This document shows positions 1 to 11,993 of a DNA stretch of 64,000 bases, one piece after another. Every line of letters begins with the position of its first letter. Position 1 is the first letter of the stretch. The notes under the pieces are model-generated. The model did not search any database. It was not told where the DNA came from and was given only the letters and a program-made list of their open reading frames with translations. Source of the stretch: Tridacna crocea (taxonomy: Eukaryota; Mollusca; Bivalvia; Cardiida; Cardiidae); contig OX031062.1 in NCBI GenBank assembly GCA_943736015.1, forward strand, positions 32,275,462 to 32,339,461. The letters are read 5' to 3'. Both the position numbers and the translations under genes were made by a program.

Positions 1-199
1 ACTGCACCATAGTTTTTTACTTGTAATGCCAGTGGTCTAAAATTTGAAAAAATTGTAAACTCTGTACCAAACGACAAAACATGAGATGTTCCCAGAGTGA
101 AAGCAACAAATTAAATGCAGTCTAGATGATCTGTGCTTGAAAGGCTAGTAAACATTGGGGAAAAGTATCGTAAAAAGGAGAGATGTGTCGTAAAAAGAA

Positions 200-2153
200 A
201 CAAGAGGACCATGATGGTCCTATATCGCTCACCTGAGTACTAAGCTGTAAAATCGAACTTGTGACCCCTTGGGCGGGGCCAGTTTTGACCCATGGGGCAT
301 CCTAGGAACAAATTTGGCAGAGGTCCACTAGGAGATGCTACTTAAAAAATATCAAAGCTCTAGACCTTCTAGTTTCATTGAAGTAGAATGTTAAAGTGTT
401 CCTTCTTTGTTCCTATGTTTCAAACCTGTGACCCCTGGGGCAGGACAAGTTTTGACCCCAGGGGCATCGTATGAAGAAACTTTGAAGAAGTTCACTAAGA
501 GATGCTACATACCAAATATCAAAGCTCTACGCCTTCTAGTTTCAGAGAAGAAAAAAATTAAACTTTTCCTTCTTTGTTCCCATGTTTCGTACTTGGGACC
601 AACGGGACAGGACAAGTTTTGGCTCCCAAGGACATCATATGAACAAACATTGTAGAAGTGCACCAGGAGATCCTACTTACCAAATATCAAAGCTCTACAT
701 CTTCTAGTTTCGGAGATGAAGAATTTTAAAGTTTTACTTCTTTATTTTTATGTTTTAAACTTGTGATCCTCCGGGCGGGGCCAGTTTTGACCCCAGGGAC
801 ATCACATGAAATATCACGGTAGAGGTCCACTAGGAGATGCTACATACCAAATATCAAAGCTCTACACCTGCTAGTTTCAGAGAAGAAGAATTTTAAAGTT
901 TTCCTTCTTTGTTCCTATGTTTTAAACTTGTGACCCCTAAGGGCGGGACCAGTTTAGACCCCAGGGGCATCATATGAATAATCTTGGTAGAGGTTTACTA
1001 GGAGATGCTTCATATCAAATTTCATAGCTCTGCACCCTTTAGTTTCAGAGAAGAAGAATTTTAAAGTTTTCCTTCATTTTTTCTATGTTTTAAACTTGTG
1101 ACCCCCGGGACGGGTCCAGTTTTGACCCCAGGGATATCAAATGAACAATCTTGGTAGAGGTTCACTAGGAGATGCTACATACCAAATATCAAAGCTCTAC
1201 GCCTTGTAGTATCAGAGAAGAAGAATTTTAAAGTTTTCCTTCTTTGTTCCTATGTTTCAGACTTGTGACCCCCGGGGCAGGGCCAGTTTATACCCCAGGG
1301 GCATCAAATGAACAATATTAGTAGACGTTCACTAGGAAATGCTACATACTAAACATCAAAGCTCTACGCCTTCTAGTTTCAGAGAAGAAGAATTTTAAAG
1401 TTTTCCTTCTGTACTCCTTTGTTTCAAACTTGTGACCCCCGGGACGGGGCCAGTTTTGACCCCAGGGACATCATATAAACAATCTTGGTAAAGGTCCATT
1501 AGGAGATGCTACATACCAAATATCAAAGCTCTGCACCTTCTAGTTTCAGAGAAGAAAAATTTCTAAAGTTTTCCTTCTTTGTTCCAATGTTTCAAACTTG
1601 TGACCCACGGGTCGAGGCCTTTTAGGATTCCAGGGGCATCATATGAATAATCGTGGTAGAGGTCCACTAGGAGATGCTTCATATCAAATTTCAAAGTTCT
1701 ACGCCTTCTAGTTTCAGAGCGGAAGATTTTCCTTCTTTGTTCCAATGTTTCAAACTTGTGACCCACGGGTCGAGGCCTTTTAGGACTCCAGGGGCATCAT
1801 ATGAATAATCGTGGTAGAGGTCCACTAGGAGATGCTTCATATCAAATTTCCAAGTTCTACGCTTTCTAGTTTCAGAGCGGAAGATTTTCAAAGATTTTGT
1901 TATTTCTTTTCCTTTTGGTTGCCATGGCAACCAGAGTTATCGGTGGATTTAAAACTCTTGAACAACTTTGGTAGAGCTTTACCCAAGGAATATCCCTGCC
2001 AAGTTTCACTAAGATTGGCCCACTGGTTCAGGAGGAGAATATGTTTTAAGAAATTGCGGACGACCCACGGCGCACGACGCACGACGGACGACGGACGACG
2101 GACGCCGGACATTGGGAGATCACAAAAGCTCACCACGAGCATGGTGAGGTGGC
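200..2153 (+). mobile_element. HINE-like (Helentron-related) element with ~168-bp tandem array
   Basis: The left end carries the family's 5' signature: a short hairpin (GAGGACCATGATGGTCCT) followed by ATCGCTCACCTGAGT. The body has about ten copies of a ~168-bp unit recognisable by CTTGTGACCCC...GGGGC..TTTTGACCCCAGGG, with starts near 259, 425, 591, 763, 927, 1096, 1265, 1432, 1602 and 1755. A unique tail with GGTTGCCATGGCAACC and an ACGACGGACG-type run leads to a decayed 3' end near AAAGCTCACCACGAGCATGGTG. Short sub-terminal inverted repeats plus a tandem core are features of Helentron-associated non-autonomous elements; the class is inferred. No transposase or helicase is encoded. Confidence 0.75.
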
Positions 2154-2282
2154 AATATCAAATTGCGAGATGCTTGTTTTTTCCAACATTATCGTCACAA
2201 AATGGCGGTCAGTACATTAATTATGCATTCCTTGAAATAATTCTTACTGGTACTCGACCTAAAACGTACGCCTAGCCTTTTG

Positions 2283-2703
2283 CTGGGGACATGTGACTGG
2301 TAAAAGTGTAGGTTATGCCAAGCCACTTGTTCGGGATATGTGACTTTTGTAGATTTGTAGGCTATGCCAAGCCACTTTATGAGGATATGTGACTTGTTTA
2401 CAAACGTGCATGTACGTTATGCCAAGCCACTTGTTCGGGATATTTGACTTTTGTAGATTTGTAGGCTATGCCAAGCCACTTGTTCGGGACATTTGACTTT
2501 TGTAGATTTGTAGGCTATGCCAAGCCACTTGTTCGGGACATTTGACTTTTGCAGATTTGTAGGCTATGCCAAGCCACTTTATGTGGACATGTGACTTGTT
2601 TACAAACGTGTACGTTATACCAAGCCACTCGTTGGGGACATGTGACTTTTCAACGTGTAGATTATGCCAAGCCACTTGTAATGGACATATGACTTGGAAA
2701 CAA
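2283..2703. repeat. Tandem repeat, about eight copies of a ~49-bp unit
   Basis: The core TGCCAAGCCACTTGTTCGGG recurs about every 49-54 bases, with GGACATTTGACTTTTGTAG following it. Two variant units (TTTATGAGGA..., GTTTACAAACGTG...) alternate with the main type. The array opens frames on both strands, which are artefacts of its periodicity. Confidence 0.85.
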
Positions 2704-3157
2704 CTAACCTCTGGATACCTCAGCGTGAAAGTTCCATTCCAACGTCTGGTTAAGGTACAAGAATCTTTTTTTTTTTTAAAGCTAGGTACCGTATCAGGGT
2801 TCAACACATCGGGCAAGTTAAAGTATATAAAGATAAAAAATATTAATATATATAGATATAACATGTCTATGCTTTAGATAAAACTATACTACATACAGAT
2901 ATAATTTCATTATATATAGGTGTAATTCGTTGATATGAAGGTAAAAGAGCTTCCCTTGTATTACAGACATGAGCCAATCCGGGCATTTATCCCTACCCCT
3001 AAAAAGGGCTGATTAGTCAAAGCCCCTTAAAGAATCTACTATGGAAGACATTAAGCCCTTCGTAGAATTTCAGTGCAGGATATACGACCTTTCATGGGGA
3101 GACATTTCTATATTTCCTAACACAGAAACACTCAGAAATAATGTACAAGTATTTTTT
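2704..3157. other. Unique AT-rich spacer, no gene seen
   Basis: This stretch holds an A/T-rich run (TATATATAGATATA near 2850) and no recognisable gene, element end or RNA. Confidence 0.5.
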
Positions 3158-3945
3158 TTAACCCACCTGAGCACAATGTGCTCACGGTTAGCTTATGTGA
3201 TCGTGCGTCATCAGTTGTATGACGTCCGTCGTCAGTCGTGCTTCATCACGTTTAAGCCTGAGTACTCTCTGGAGACCACACTTTCAGTCCGAAACTCATA
3301 AAACTTGGTCAGAGTCTTTGCGTTCATAATATTTCGGACGAATTTCAAAATGTGTTACGTAGATTTAAAAATAAGGTCACCAGATCAAATTTTGTGTACA
3401 CTCTAGAGGCCACATTTTCGGTATAATTCTCATGAAGCCTGCTAAAATGTTTGTCTAGATCTTATCTGGAAGAAGATGGAAAATTGGCTTCGTCAGATCA
3501 AAAACTGGCTAACCAGGTCAACTGAAATGAAAAAGCCCTGTGCACGCTCTAGTGGCCACATTTTATTTCCAATACTCATGACACTTAGAATATTTGGCTT
3601 CGTAATATCTCAATCATAAATAACGTCCGGTGAAAAAACTAGGTCACCAGGTCATCTTTGAAATTTGTTAAAAAAAAAGAGAAAAATTCCAAAAATTGTC
3701 ACCTCGTATAAAAAACTAAGTCACTGCGTGAAATCAATGAAAACAAAATCTGTGTACGCTTCATAGGCCATATTTTCAGTCCATTACTCAGGGAACTTAG
3801 TCAGAATGTTTTTCTTGATGGTATCTCATATATAAGTATGACAATGAGATTAAGTTACCAGGTCAAATTTTAGAAAGACATTATATACACTGAAGAGGCC
3901 ACATTTTCAGTCCAATGACGTTACGCATTATAATTGGTTGGAATT
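3158..3945 (-). mobile_element. HINE-like element, second sequence family, 5' end lost
   Basis: The minus-strand 3' end is visible as CACCTGAGCACAATGTGCTCACGG (hairpin GAGCAC/GTGCTC). Internal units share GAGGCCACATTTTCAGTCCAA.. and AGGTCACCAGGTCAA at roughly 150-200-bp spacing (near 3400, 3545, 3750, 3890). The unit differs from that of the 200-2153 element, so the ends are shared between families while the tandem core differs. The GATCGCTCACCTGAG end is not seen. Confidence 0.55.
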
Positions 3946-4444
3946 TTTGTCTAGACGTTGGGAAGGGGTGCGGAATGATGGACCGACCGAATGACAGTAT
4001 TTACATTCCAGCTCTTTGAAATCCGCCCGAACTTTACACGAAAATTTAAGATAGTTTGGTTTTACCTTGATTTCTGGTGCTAAAAATTCAATTAACGTAA
4101 TGGACCTGTATTTGAAAACCACTGTTTCCACTATGATATTATCCTACAAAATTTGCTACGATCAAAAATGAGTATTATTGTACTATTTTCACCGAGCCAC
4201 TGTTTCCTTTTTGTCCTTCCTAGAATTATCATTTATAAATTTAAAACCACTATGTTCTCATTAAAAAGGGATATGTTAATTACTTCCCTTTTCTGAAAAC
4301 TAAGAAAAGTATCAACAAATAATTTCAAGATACACATCAAAGGAATTTCTGCTCGGTTGAATATGTGCAAAAGTATTATATCTGTATAAATCTGTCTTTA
4401 TCAACTGTCAATAAATTTTAGTCCATGTTGCACTAGAAGTATTA

Positions 4445-4800
4445 AAGGTATTTAGAATTTTTACATCACACCAAATTAAAAAAAAATATATATATGTCAC
4501 TGAAATTTATATGACAAAACAATACAAATCATCAGTAATTAAGAACCATAAAATTACAAAAAAAAAAGTTTTTGGGGTGGTATTCCCTTAAAAGGCTACG
4601 TAGCCTCTTAAGCTATTTTTAGATTTCCCGCCAAAATCAAAAAACCATTGTGGGAATGTTAAGTTAAGTTACTTGCACGTGATTAATGACTATTAAATTC
4701 CATAACATGACAAACATTTAATTATTTTCCATAATGTCTAGAACTTCGGATGCTATGTTTGAAGCTTCGTCAGTACATTTCTGGTATCTTAATCACGGCG
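4445..4800 (-). mobile_element. MITE of the 'TTAAAGGTGG' family, diverged reverse copy
   Basis: Reverse-orientation match to the better element at 38530-39077: shared blocks include GGCTACGTAGCC, the TTTTAGATTTCCCGCCAAAAT segment, CATTCCCACAATG-type and CACGTGATTAATGAC-type blocks, in inverse order. The outer end is weak (TATTAAAGGTA). Confidence 0.55.
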
Positions 4801-5221
4801 GGGAATCACGTGACACAACAACAACAACAATGACCGACATTTGAAGAATAATTCCGTTAATACGTGACCGATTGGAATTTGGTTTGAAGCAGAGAAGGGG
4901 GAAGGACTCCAGGGATTTGCGTAATGTGTTAGATCTTTTAAACAGCACCTGATAAAAACGTTATTGACGAGCAAACACACTTTTTTACCCTGGATAACGT
5001 TCACGTCATAAATAAATAAAACACAAACAGGCCAGATTTCTTCTTTTAGTGCTTATTGAGTTCTCGTATGTATAAAATGTGCAGAGTATGAATAAAAAGT
5101 GTTGTCACTAACAATACTTTTTTATTTGAGTACGATTTTCTAGGTAAACAACGTTCTTTTCTAAGATGATATAATTCACGTAATGAAATTTTTATGATAA
5201 CGTTCACGTCATAAGTAGAAT

Positions 5222-5690
5222 ATAGAATATATTTATTTCATGCTTTCCGGTAGGACATCGAGAAATAGTAGTGAATATATTTTTCGATCTTACACTGGTA
5301 CCACTGGTGAGAATACCGATTTTCACGTCTTTGTTGCATGGGTAAATTGCGCGTGCCTCACAACCAGATGGAAATATGACGTCATTTACCTTACATTTCT
5401 CGCGCTTGACGTAATTTATTGTTATGCGTTGGGCTATGCTTGAGGGGTACGCCACGGGGAATAACGGAAAAGAACTTTACTGGATTTTGATAAAGCTCCT
5501 CCCAGAAAGGGTTAAAAGCATGAAATAAATAGAATATTATATTTATTATTTTTCTCGTGAACACCATCGGTAATATTTTCACTCGTGGATGCACCACTCG
5601 TGAAAATATTACCGATTATTTCCACTCGATGAAATAATTTTCGATCTTTCACCGAAAAAAAACAAATATCCTCTATATATTTTATCATCT
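5222..5690. mobile_element. Dispersed element 'F' (TTTCATGCTTTCCGGTAGGA...), uninterrupted copy
   Basis: Shares start (TTTCATGCTTTCCGGTAGGA), middle (AATTGCGCGTGCC, AAAGCTCCTCCCAGAAAGGG) and an inverted-repeat 3' region (ACCATCGGTAATATTTTCAC / GTGAAAATATTACCGAT) with 13338-14219. In this copy ACACTGGTACCACTGGTGAG is intact, so it is the empty-site counterpart of a later insertion in the other copy. No coding capacity. Confidence 0.7.
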
Positions 5691-5699
5691 TAGTTGCGT

Positions 5700-6480
5700 C
5701 ATGTTGTCTTGAATATCATTTTAATGCATACTTAAAATTACGAAATTGTCTTGATTTTAGCCATATTTAGAAGTGTTACGTGTTGTGTCTAGTTGTTTAA
5801 AGCATGTACAAAATGTATTCATATTTAGTACTGATTACCCCCGGGATCCTACTAAAATACGCCATTGAGAATTTATATGCAATGGATACGCCATGGGAGT
5901 TTTTGCACGCCACAGCTGTTCCATAGCTGTGAAATAATATATTAACTAGTAGAATATATTGATATATGCATTTTACATTACATACTTAATGTTTCATCGA
6001 TATATATTTTGCAAGACATTTGCCTTTGAAATTTTGATTAATAACAAAGGGAGATAACTCTTATGACATAAGTATGAGATATGAAACTTTGCTCGCCCGA
6101 GCAATAATATATCGGTTGAAAAGGACAAAAATTTATTATCATTGTGTAAATATGCTACATTTCTACTGTGGTTCAATCTAAATGCGTAATATACCATAAT
6201 TACTATGAAATTTCTCTTTCTTTACACACGAAGATCGGGAGACTTCGTAGTTTTGGCTCGCCATGGGAGAATTTCCTCGCCAGAGCGTTCCAGGTAAAAT
6301 ACAACGAGTAAATTACTATAAATAATTGTTTTATTGGTTATTTCTTACTACATGTTTAAATTTCAATAAGATTCACTTTGTATATTACAGGAAATTTTGA
6401 ATTACAAATCAACCTGCTCGACAATTGAAACAAGGGAATTAATACGTATTTATTAACAGAACACACAAGATATTCTTAAT
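5700..6480. other. Gene-free spacer
   Basis: No exon, RNA or clear element end. A short perfect inverted repeat, ACAGCTGTTCCATAGCTGT, lies near 5911-5929. Confidence 0.4.
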
Positions 6481-6484
6481 GTGT

Positions 6485-7366
6485 ATTCAACCACAGGATT
6501 TTGATATTCTATAACCAAAATAAATAATAAAATATGATAAAAATAAAATCCCCTATATAATATAAACACAAGGAATGCAACGTCTCGATTGCTGGCTCTA
6601 GCACCCGACAGCCTTTCCCAACCAAAATCACCCACGATCCAAACATTGATCATAATTTCCTTTAGCCTAGCGATATATAGCACACAAATGTACCTGCGAC
6701 ATTCGGCGATACCTCTGTAGACACCTTTCAGCCGGAGATATCCGTCCCGTTTCACAATTTATTTTTTTGACAATTCCTAAGTAGACACCTTTTAACCGGA
6801 GATATCCGTCATGTTTTACAATTTTTCTATTCATCGAGGAGGCCAATCGCTGACGTCACGGAAAGAGCCAGAAAGCGTATTTTCGGATTACGTATTACTT
6901 TTTTTTTCGTATATAATACATATATGGACATCACATGGTACTTAAGATTTTTCTAGAATTAACCAATAAAAGTATTTGACCGTATTCTCTTTTAAAGAAA
7001 AGATATTGACTCTAATACGTAATTCAAAAATTCACTTCCTGGCTTTTCCTGGGAATCCCGTGACGTCAGCGAATGGCCTCCTCGATGAATAGAAAAATTG
7101 TAAAACATGACGAATATCTCCGGTTAAAAGGTGTCTACTGAGGAATCGCCGAATGTCGCAGGTACATTTTTGTGTTGTCTATCGATAGGTTAAAGGAAAT
7201 TATGATCAATCTTTGTTTCGTGGGTGATTTTGGAGGGAAAAGGCTGTCTTGTGCTCGCGCTTGCAATCGAGACGTTGCATTCTATGTGTTTATATTATAT
7301 AGGGATTTTGTTTTCATATTTTATCATTTATTTTGGTTATAGGATGTCCAATTCCTGTGATTCAAC
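6485..7366. repeat. ~880-bp inverted repeat (foldback), arms ~350-410 bp
   Basis: The left arm (about 6485-6898) reads ATTCAACCACAGGATTT...CTATAACC..., and its reverse complement, diverged, occupies about 7011-7366. Paired blocks include CGATTGC..GAGACGTTGCATTC, TCGGCGAT.CCT, CATCGAGGAGGCC and GCTGACGTCACGG. The left arm carries an extra copy of TAGACACCTTT..CCGGAGATATCCGTC (near 6718 and 6782). The central ~112 bp is unpaired. No target duplication was found. Confidence 0.8.
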
Positions 7367-9299
7367 ATATCTGATTATAACTAACACTTTCTGAAACAAA
7401 AGCTGAAATCATCTGACACTGAGAAAGCCTGTGAAAGCATGGTAGGAAAACGCCTTTTAAAAAATTTGTGCAAAAGTGAAAAATACTGGTAACCAGTATT
7501 TTATCCTTTTTCTGCGATTTTTTCCTATATTCTCAAAACGAATTTTGATAAAAAAAAAATGCTTTTAATTACTTGTGTAAAGAACAAGACGAAATATTAG
7601 CTCAACCCCCCCCCCTCCCGATAATTTTGAAAATCATAGTAACTAAAATATGAGTTTTTAGTGAAATGCAAATGCAACAAACACGCAAAAAATCTCAGTA
7701 TTTCGAAGTTAGCTCCCCCCCCATCTTGAAATGCTTCCTACATGCCTACGTGCAAAAGAACCGTAATAATAACCTCTAAACATAGTTCTATAGTGGAAGA
7801 CAGTTGTTTATTCAAAAGAATTCACAATAGTTAGCATCAAAGTATTCACCGCTTAGCCATTTAATAATATTTTCAGATTCAACGTTACGATAAGGATGTA
7901 GCTTTTGCAGCCTGACCAAATGTTACTCGAGAATTTAGAGCTTTTGAAAGGATGGCATTACAGCAGAAGGACAAGATCCTTGGACAAGGCACACAGAGTC
8001 CCAGAGTGGTACTGTTGATACCCAGGAAGCACATGAGTTAGTAAACTTCGCCGTGATATAACTGAAAGATTGTTCGAAACGGTGTATAACCATATTCAAA
8101 TATATTTTTCAGGTGGGTGTATTCAAAGGAAAAACTGTCGATGATTGATCCTGGTGAGCATTTTTGGATAATTTGGATTTTTTTACATCTTTGCCAGTTT
8201 CTGAAAAGATGATAAAGATATATGTCAAATTTAACAAGTTAAAGTACTTTAAGGGGGTGCATCAGTTACATGCATGATAAGGATGCCACCCATCCCCTGT
8301 AGTTTTTCATTAGAACAACAGGCACTCGGTTTTACCAATCTTTTAACAAGTTGCCAATTCCTAGGACTCTATATAAAGTAGCCTACACACGTTTTTGCAG
8401 CTGCTTTTTTTTCAGTTTACACTGTCGTCATGTTTGGACCGTGCCAATTTCTAATAAGGGTACTAATAATGTCGGAAACCTAATAGAAATGAATTCAGCC
8501 CAAACGTGGAGTCAGTATAAAATTCCGGAGCTAGAAAAAACGGCAGCTTGGAACCTTGTGTATTTTATTGATCTCAGTATTTGTGAGATGTTCAAACATC
8601 GGGAAGCCGAGTGTCTGTGTCTCGGACACGCACGTTTGAAAATATTATATAAAGTACTTCTTAGTCATCCGATGACCGAAAGACAAATTTTGACAGAGTC
8701 GATAATATAAGCACTGGCAGACGACAAATATTACTAAGCTCAATCTGAGATAAAAGCTGACTCATGTGTATCATTTGAAGTATATGCATTAAGAGGCAAC
8801 TACCTCCTTGTCTATCCAACTACCCTTTGTGCTAGGCAACTGGCGCGCACACAAATATCGCCAGTATTCTTCACATACAACTTATCTAATTTCCAATTCT
8901 TGGGTTTAATTTATCATTTATGGGCTTGAAAAAACCGGAAAATGTGCATCAGGTAGTGTAATGGCCATATGTTAGACGAATATCTAGAAAATCCGTGCTA
9001 CCAAAGTTCCGTGTTGCATAAAGTGGCGGGTTTGCAGTACTGTGTTCGAAAATTTTGCCAAGATTTTATCCAAGCACTGCATACTTATATGACATATGCT
9101 AGCGGTGAATAAAGTTTAGTCATTTTTACATCGCATAGCATTGCCGGATTTTTCAAAAGGTCTCCGCTAAGGAAATAAAGAAAGATTAAAGTAATTGACA
9201 CCTACTTTGTTGACAAATTTTCTATCTATGCAACTAGCACGCAAATACCAGTATGTTAACGAGGCAACAAAATATTAATGACTCCTTTTGGAGCCAGTT
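7367..9299. other. Largely unassigned DNA with one decayed palindromic MITE
   Basis: Near 7440-7530 a decayed copy of the TTAA palindrome family remains (AAATACTGGTAACCAGTATTTT). C-runs occur at 7603-7617. A 119-codon open frame at 8351-8710 resembles nothing I know and lacks splice or context support, so it is not called a gene. Confidence 0.4.
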
Positions 9300-9780
9300 G
9301 CCCCGTTTACCACCTGTGTTTATGTAATATAGTTATATCTGTATATATTAATGTTTTATCTTGATATATTTTAATTTCATATTTGTATATCATTATTTTA
9401 TATTTATATAATGAAGTTTCTATTAATATATTGACATTCCATCTATATATAAATAAAATATATATTTATATAGTATTGCTTTATCTACATATAGTGGAGT
9501 TATATATCCATATCTTATTTGTTTTATATTTGTATAAGGAAGTTATATGTTTATATACATGTATGAATGTTTTTTCTTTATAAAATGAAGTTTCATATTC
9601 ATATGTTGATGTTTTATCTATATATAAAGGAGCTATATATTTATATGATAATGTTTTATCTGCATATATGGAGTTATATATCCATATGTTCATGCTTTAT
9701 CTGTGTATAATTATGGATTGTCTTTATATAAAAAAATATCATGTGAGACAGTGAAGGCATTCCATATTACTTGGTAATAT
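9300..9780. repeat. AT-rich degenerate minisatellite
   Basis: Runs of TATATTTATATAATGAAGTTT.., GTTTTATCTATATATAAAG and GGAGTTATATATCCATAT recur with an irregular 45-60-bp period. Open frames on both strands here are low-complexity Ile/Tyr/Leu-rich strings and not genes. Confidence 0.7.
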
Positions 9781-9812
9781 TATCCGCCATTCATAAACAC
9801 GAAGTTACTGGC

Positions 9813-10135
9813 GTTGTCTGCGCATGTCATATTCTTCGAAGATACGACCTGTCCGCTATGATGCATCACCTATCTCCATATACCCGGAAATATTAGGGTT
9901 TATACCGAAGATATTAGCCTTTCACCTAAGCAATAGGTGGCCGATGCATAGGTTACATATGCTTGCCGATCATAGCTGAATGAATTGCACTTAGTAGCGT
10001 TTTACTGAGTAAAGGTTTATTTCATTTAGAGTTCAAAGTACCGGTTTTGTTTTGAAAAGTAGTCCAGTTCTGTACCCTGATTGCCCAAATTAGATGGATG
10101 TGTATTTGTAGAACGCCATCTTGAGGGAGATAATG
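9813..10135 (+). mobile_element. TIR-less ~330-bp element 'G', diverged copy
   Basis: Begins GTTGTCTGCGCATGTCATAT and ends ..GCCATCTTGAGGGAGATAATGA. The order of blocks equals the copies at 43545, 44832 and 47872. Flanks AAGTTACTGGC and AAGTCACTGTC may be a target duplication with two changes. The family lacks terminal inverted repeats and coding sequence. Confidence 0.7.
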
Positions 10136-10440
10136 AAGTCACTGTCTGTTATACCATTATTTTTTTTTACTTTGTTTTCTTTTTTCAAATAAAATGTCAA
10201 CAATTGCATATTTTTGTTGGAGGTGTAGGTATATAATAAACGGAACAATTTATGTTGTAGTAACTTTCCTGGCGCTTGTATTTGCTGCTCGCCCCGCAAA
10301 AAAATGGCGTCTCGCTCGACCTTCGGTCTCACGTGATATTTTTTTTTCAGCCAACTCGAATCAAATACTTGCACCGGGACAGTCATTGCAGTATAACATT
10401 CCCTATCTTTTGATGCAAGTGAATGATATAAGTGCATTGA

Positions 10441-10485
10441 AAATCCGTCCCAGACTTTAGATGAATATTCTAAAACTGGTCTCAT
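10441..10485 (-). pseudogene. Short non-LTR retrotransposon RT remnant
   Basis: The minus strand reads MRPVLEYSSKVWDGF and then loses similarity. RPxLEYxSxVWD is the conserved block near the C-terminus of reverse transcriptase in many LINEs. Only 15 codons remain; the rest of the 131-codon open frame is unrelated sequence. Confidence 0.5.
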
Positions 10486-10889
10486 AATTTTAAGTTACTA
10501 GATGATAGGTTTGGCTTCATGCCTATATGCTGACACAAGATTTATAATAGGCTCATTTTTTTGTGTAGTAAGATAAAATGGCCAGTATAAAATGAAAAAA
10601 TCTGGTAAGGTCAGACAACTTAAACGTGGCTCGTATTGCGAGAATTGTACCATGATTAGAAGAAAACATGACAAGAGAAGGACATGTTGGTTACCAACAA
10701 CGTTTCCTTTGCCCACATGTGTCCAAATTCTTCCGCTGGTTTGAAAGAAATTGAATTAATTGGTAAAAGAATTTAGTCAACGTCCTAAATGGGGCGTTAT
10801 CAGGTCGCTCAGTAGCGCAAATGTTCCTCCAGCATGCCAGTCATTGCGCTCCTATGCGATCCAACAGCGAGCATTAGAGATGCAGTAGC

Positions 10890-11031
10890 ACACCCATACG
10901 ATAAAGTGTCGATATTATCATGCTCCCATACGATCAAGTTGCGATATGATAGCGCTCTGTTACGATAAAGTAGCGATATGATAGCGCTCCGTTACGATCA
11001 AGTGGCGATATGATGGCGCTCCGATCGCGGT
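10890..11031. repeat. 32-bp tandem repeat, four copies plus partials
   Basis: Exact 32-base period with unit starts at 10922, 10954, 10986 and 11018, core GCTC.GTTACGATCAAG and GCGATATGATAGC. A weak preceding unit starts near 10890. A TATATAAAA string follows at 11042-11050 but no gene is visible after it. Confidence 0.85.
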
Positions 11032-11049
11032 TTTGGAGGACTATATAAA

Positions 11050-11926
11050 ATTGTGTCTGTGTCGGCTATCATCATTTCAGGGTGCATTAAAAAAAAAATT
11101 GAAAAAATCAGCCATTACATACTAAGAGATACAAACAGTTAGAAACTTTACAACACACATGTTCTTTGACAGTAAATGTGTTATCCTTGGTTTTGAATTC
11201 ATTTCCTTCGACAATATGTTAACAGAGTCCACAGCGGGACTCACTACATTTTTCACGGAATATTTTAAAGTTGTGCTTCGAATTCTTATCTAATCAAAAC
11301 TTGTTTAAGATTTGGAAATTGACTCCCACATTTAATTAATTTGGTATTTCCTAGAATGTGACATTGTTTGGTCATTTTACAAAATTTATAAATAAAGAGA
11401 CGCAACTTGCCTACATTATGTGTAGTTCAATTATTCATCAACTATACAAACATGCGTCGGTTTTCGCCTCATCATTGTGACTCTGTAACAAGCGTTCATT
11501 ACGTTGATTCCCTCGTAGCGTCATTGAAGAGAATAAAATTAAAGGGAGGCAACATAAATAAGATCAGGTACCAAGGAAAGGTTTGAAACAATCTATTATA
11601 TTTTTTCTGCTAATTTGACTGATAGCTTTTCGGAACTTGTAATTTGTGACAGGGAAATATTTTGAACTTTATTTCGTCCATTGAACATATGTCTTTATAT
11701 ATGAATGCTTAGTGGTGAATGTCGGGTATATGGATCTCTAATGTGTTGAGCATGTATAGTTCGACGTGTTCTTAACTTAGCACCTTCGTCCATTGTATTA
11801 TTTTCCTCACCCATTGCATGTATATCCTGGTTTTGAGGATTTTAAATGTATAAACATGCGCGCTATATATAGACCATTGAGTTAAAAAGGGAGATAATTG
11901 GACCGAATTAAGTGTTGATATTAAAT
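11050..11926. other. Gene-free spacer
   Basis: AT-rich unique-looking DNA; no exon, element end or RNA recognised. Confidence 0.4.
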
Positions 11927-11993
11927 ATATGCGGTGTTCAAGCGCCGGACTTTCAATACTGAGGTCCGAGGTTCGATACTCGGCCCAACCAGG
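11927..11993 (+). repeat. tRNA-like (SINE-head) sequence
   Basis: GCGGTGTTCAAGCGCCGGAC ... GAGGTCCGAGGTTCGATACT..: a tRNA-like order with a near-consensus B box (GGTTCGATACT). A full cloverleaf with an intact acceptor stem is not apparent, and non-tRNA sequence follows, so a tRNA-derived SINE fragment is the better reading than a working tRNA. Confidence 0.45.

Noticed and set aside
1832-2275. 147-codon frame at the end of the first HINE-like element
   Set aside because: It crosses the element's ACGACGGACG tail and out of the element; repeat artefact.
2283-2703. CRISPR-like array
   Set aside because: Regular spacing comes from contiguous diverged satellite units; no unique spacers, and the genome is eukaryotic.
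2466-2864. 132-codon minus-strand frame with EWLGI/QVAWH repeats
   Set aside because: Translation of the 49-bp satellite.
8351-8710. 119-codon plus-strand frame
   Set aside because: No recognisable motif, no splice support, and a low-quality start; kept only as unassigned DNA.
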